Source: Notamacropus eugenii (lineage: Eukaryota > Chordata > Mammalia > Diprotodontia > Macropodidae). Taken from it: a DNA stretch of 64,000 bases. The DNA lies in NCBI RefSeq assembly GCF_028372415.1, contig NC_092872.1:9802001-9866000 (forward strand), in the 5' to 3' direction. Positions within the stretch are counted from its first letter, which is position 1. Each line of letters starts with the position of its first letter. The notes beneath the pieces were generated by a model. It worked only from the letters and a program-made list of their open reading frames with translations, searched no databases and was not told the DNA's origin. Both the position numbers and the translations under genes were made by a program. Of this stretch, positions 63,901-64,000 are shown one piece after another.

Positions 63901-64000
63901 CTGCCCCTTCAAGTAAGCTCCAGCACACCACTGTGGTGAGATAATGAACTCGAGTATCCCCTGCTCCAAATTCAACACTACCATGCAATTCTGCCTCTTT

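Noticed and set aside
23000..64000. Possible GUK1 exons upstream of GJC2
   Set aside because: No P-loop (GPSGAGKS-like) or other guanylate-kinase stretch seen on either strand by eye; a translated search would be decisive.

Overview
This 64-kb window is mammalian nuclear DNA, most likely from a marsupial. It is dominated by interspersed repeats, and I can support only one host protein-coding gene in it. The marsupial call rests on the repeats. There are many tRNA-derived SINE copies with a tail ending in 'ccaagaaaaccccaaatggg'. An L1 element has an ORF1 starting MPRKGKRNKTIEGYF and a tandem-monomer 5' region. L1 and other LINE tails are of a type I associate with opossum and Australian marsupials. 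L2, MIR, L3/CR1 and Tigger remnants are also present. Species cannot be fixed from the sequence.

The recognised gene is GJC2 (connexin-47, a myelin gap-junction protein), on the minus strand. Its whole coding sequence lies in one exon (18174-19613), embedded in a local CpG-rich patch. A strong splice acceptor lies just upstream of the ATG. A candidate first noncoding exon with a donor (22868), a TATA box (23053-23058) and an initiator-like TSS (about 23024) gives an intron of about 3.2 kb. That intron carries an L1 fragment, MIR/SINE copies and two complementary dinucleotide arrays, (TG)n and (CA)n. The predicted spliced leader contains a 4-codon upstream ORF crossing the splice junction, with a better initiation context than the main ATG.

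Layout. 1-1480: 5' end of an antisense L1 (ORF1 plus monomeric 5' UTR). 1.5-18 kb: unique sequence and old MIR, SINE, L2 and L3 copies, with a 101-bp direct duplication at 14.6 and 14.9 kb. 18-23 kb: GJC2. 23-26 kb: L2 copies broken by an L1 3' end, SINE and MIR, plus a small palindromic minisatellite at 24.9 kb. 26-40 kb: simple repeats, a deleted Tigger-like DNA transposon (30.1-30.8 kb), L3/CR1, a hAT-type element with flanking duplications (35.0-35.2 kb), and LINE and SINE copies. 40-64 kb: long pyrimidine and purine tracts, L2 and L3/CR1 reverse-transcriptase remnants, paired copies of an unrecognised repeat (42.7 and 46.9 kb), and unique stretches with no convincing exon.

I saw no exons of GUK1 or IBA57, the genes next to GJC2 in human. 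I found no CRISPR array, RNA gene, phage or bacterial system. The most useful leads are regulatory or repeat-structural rather than a new coding system.
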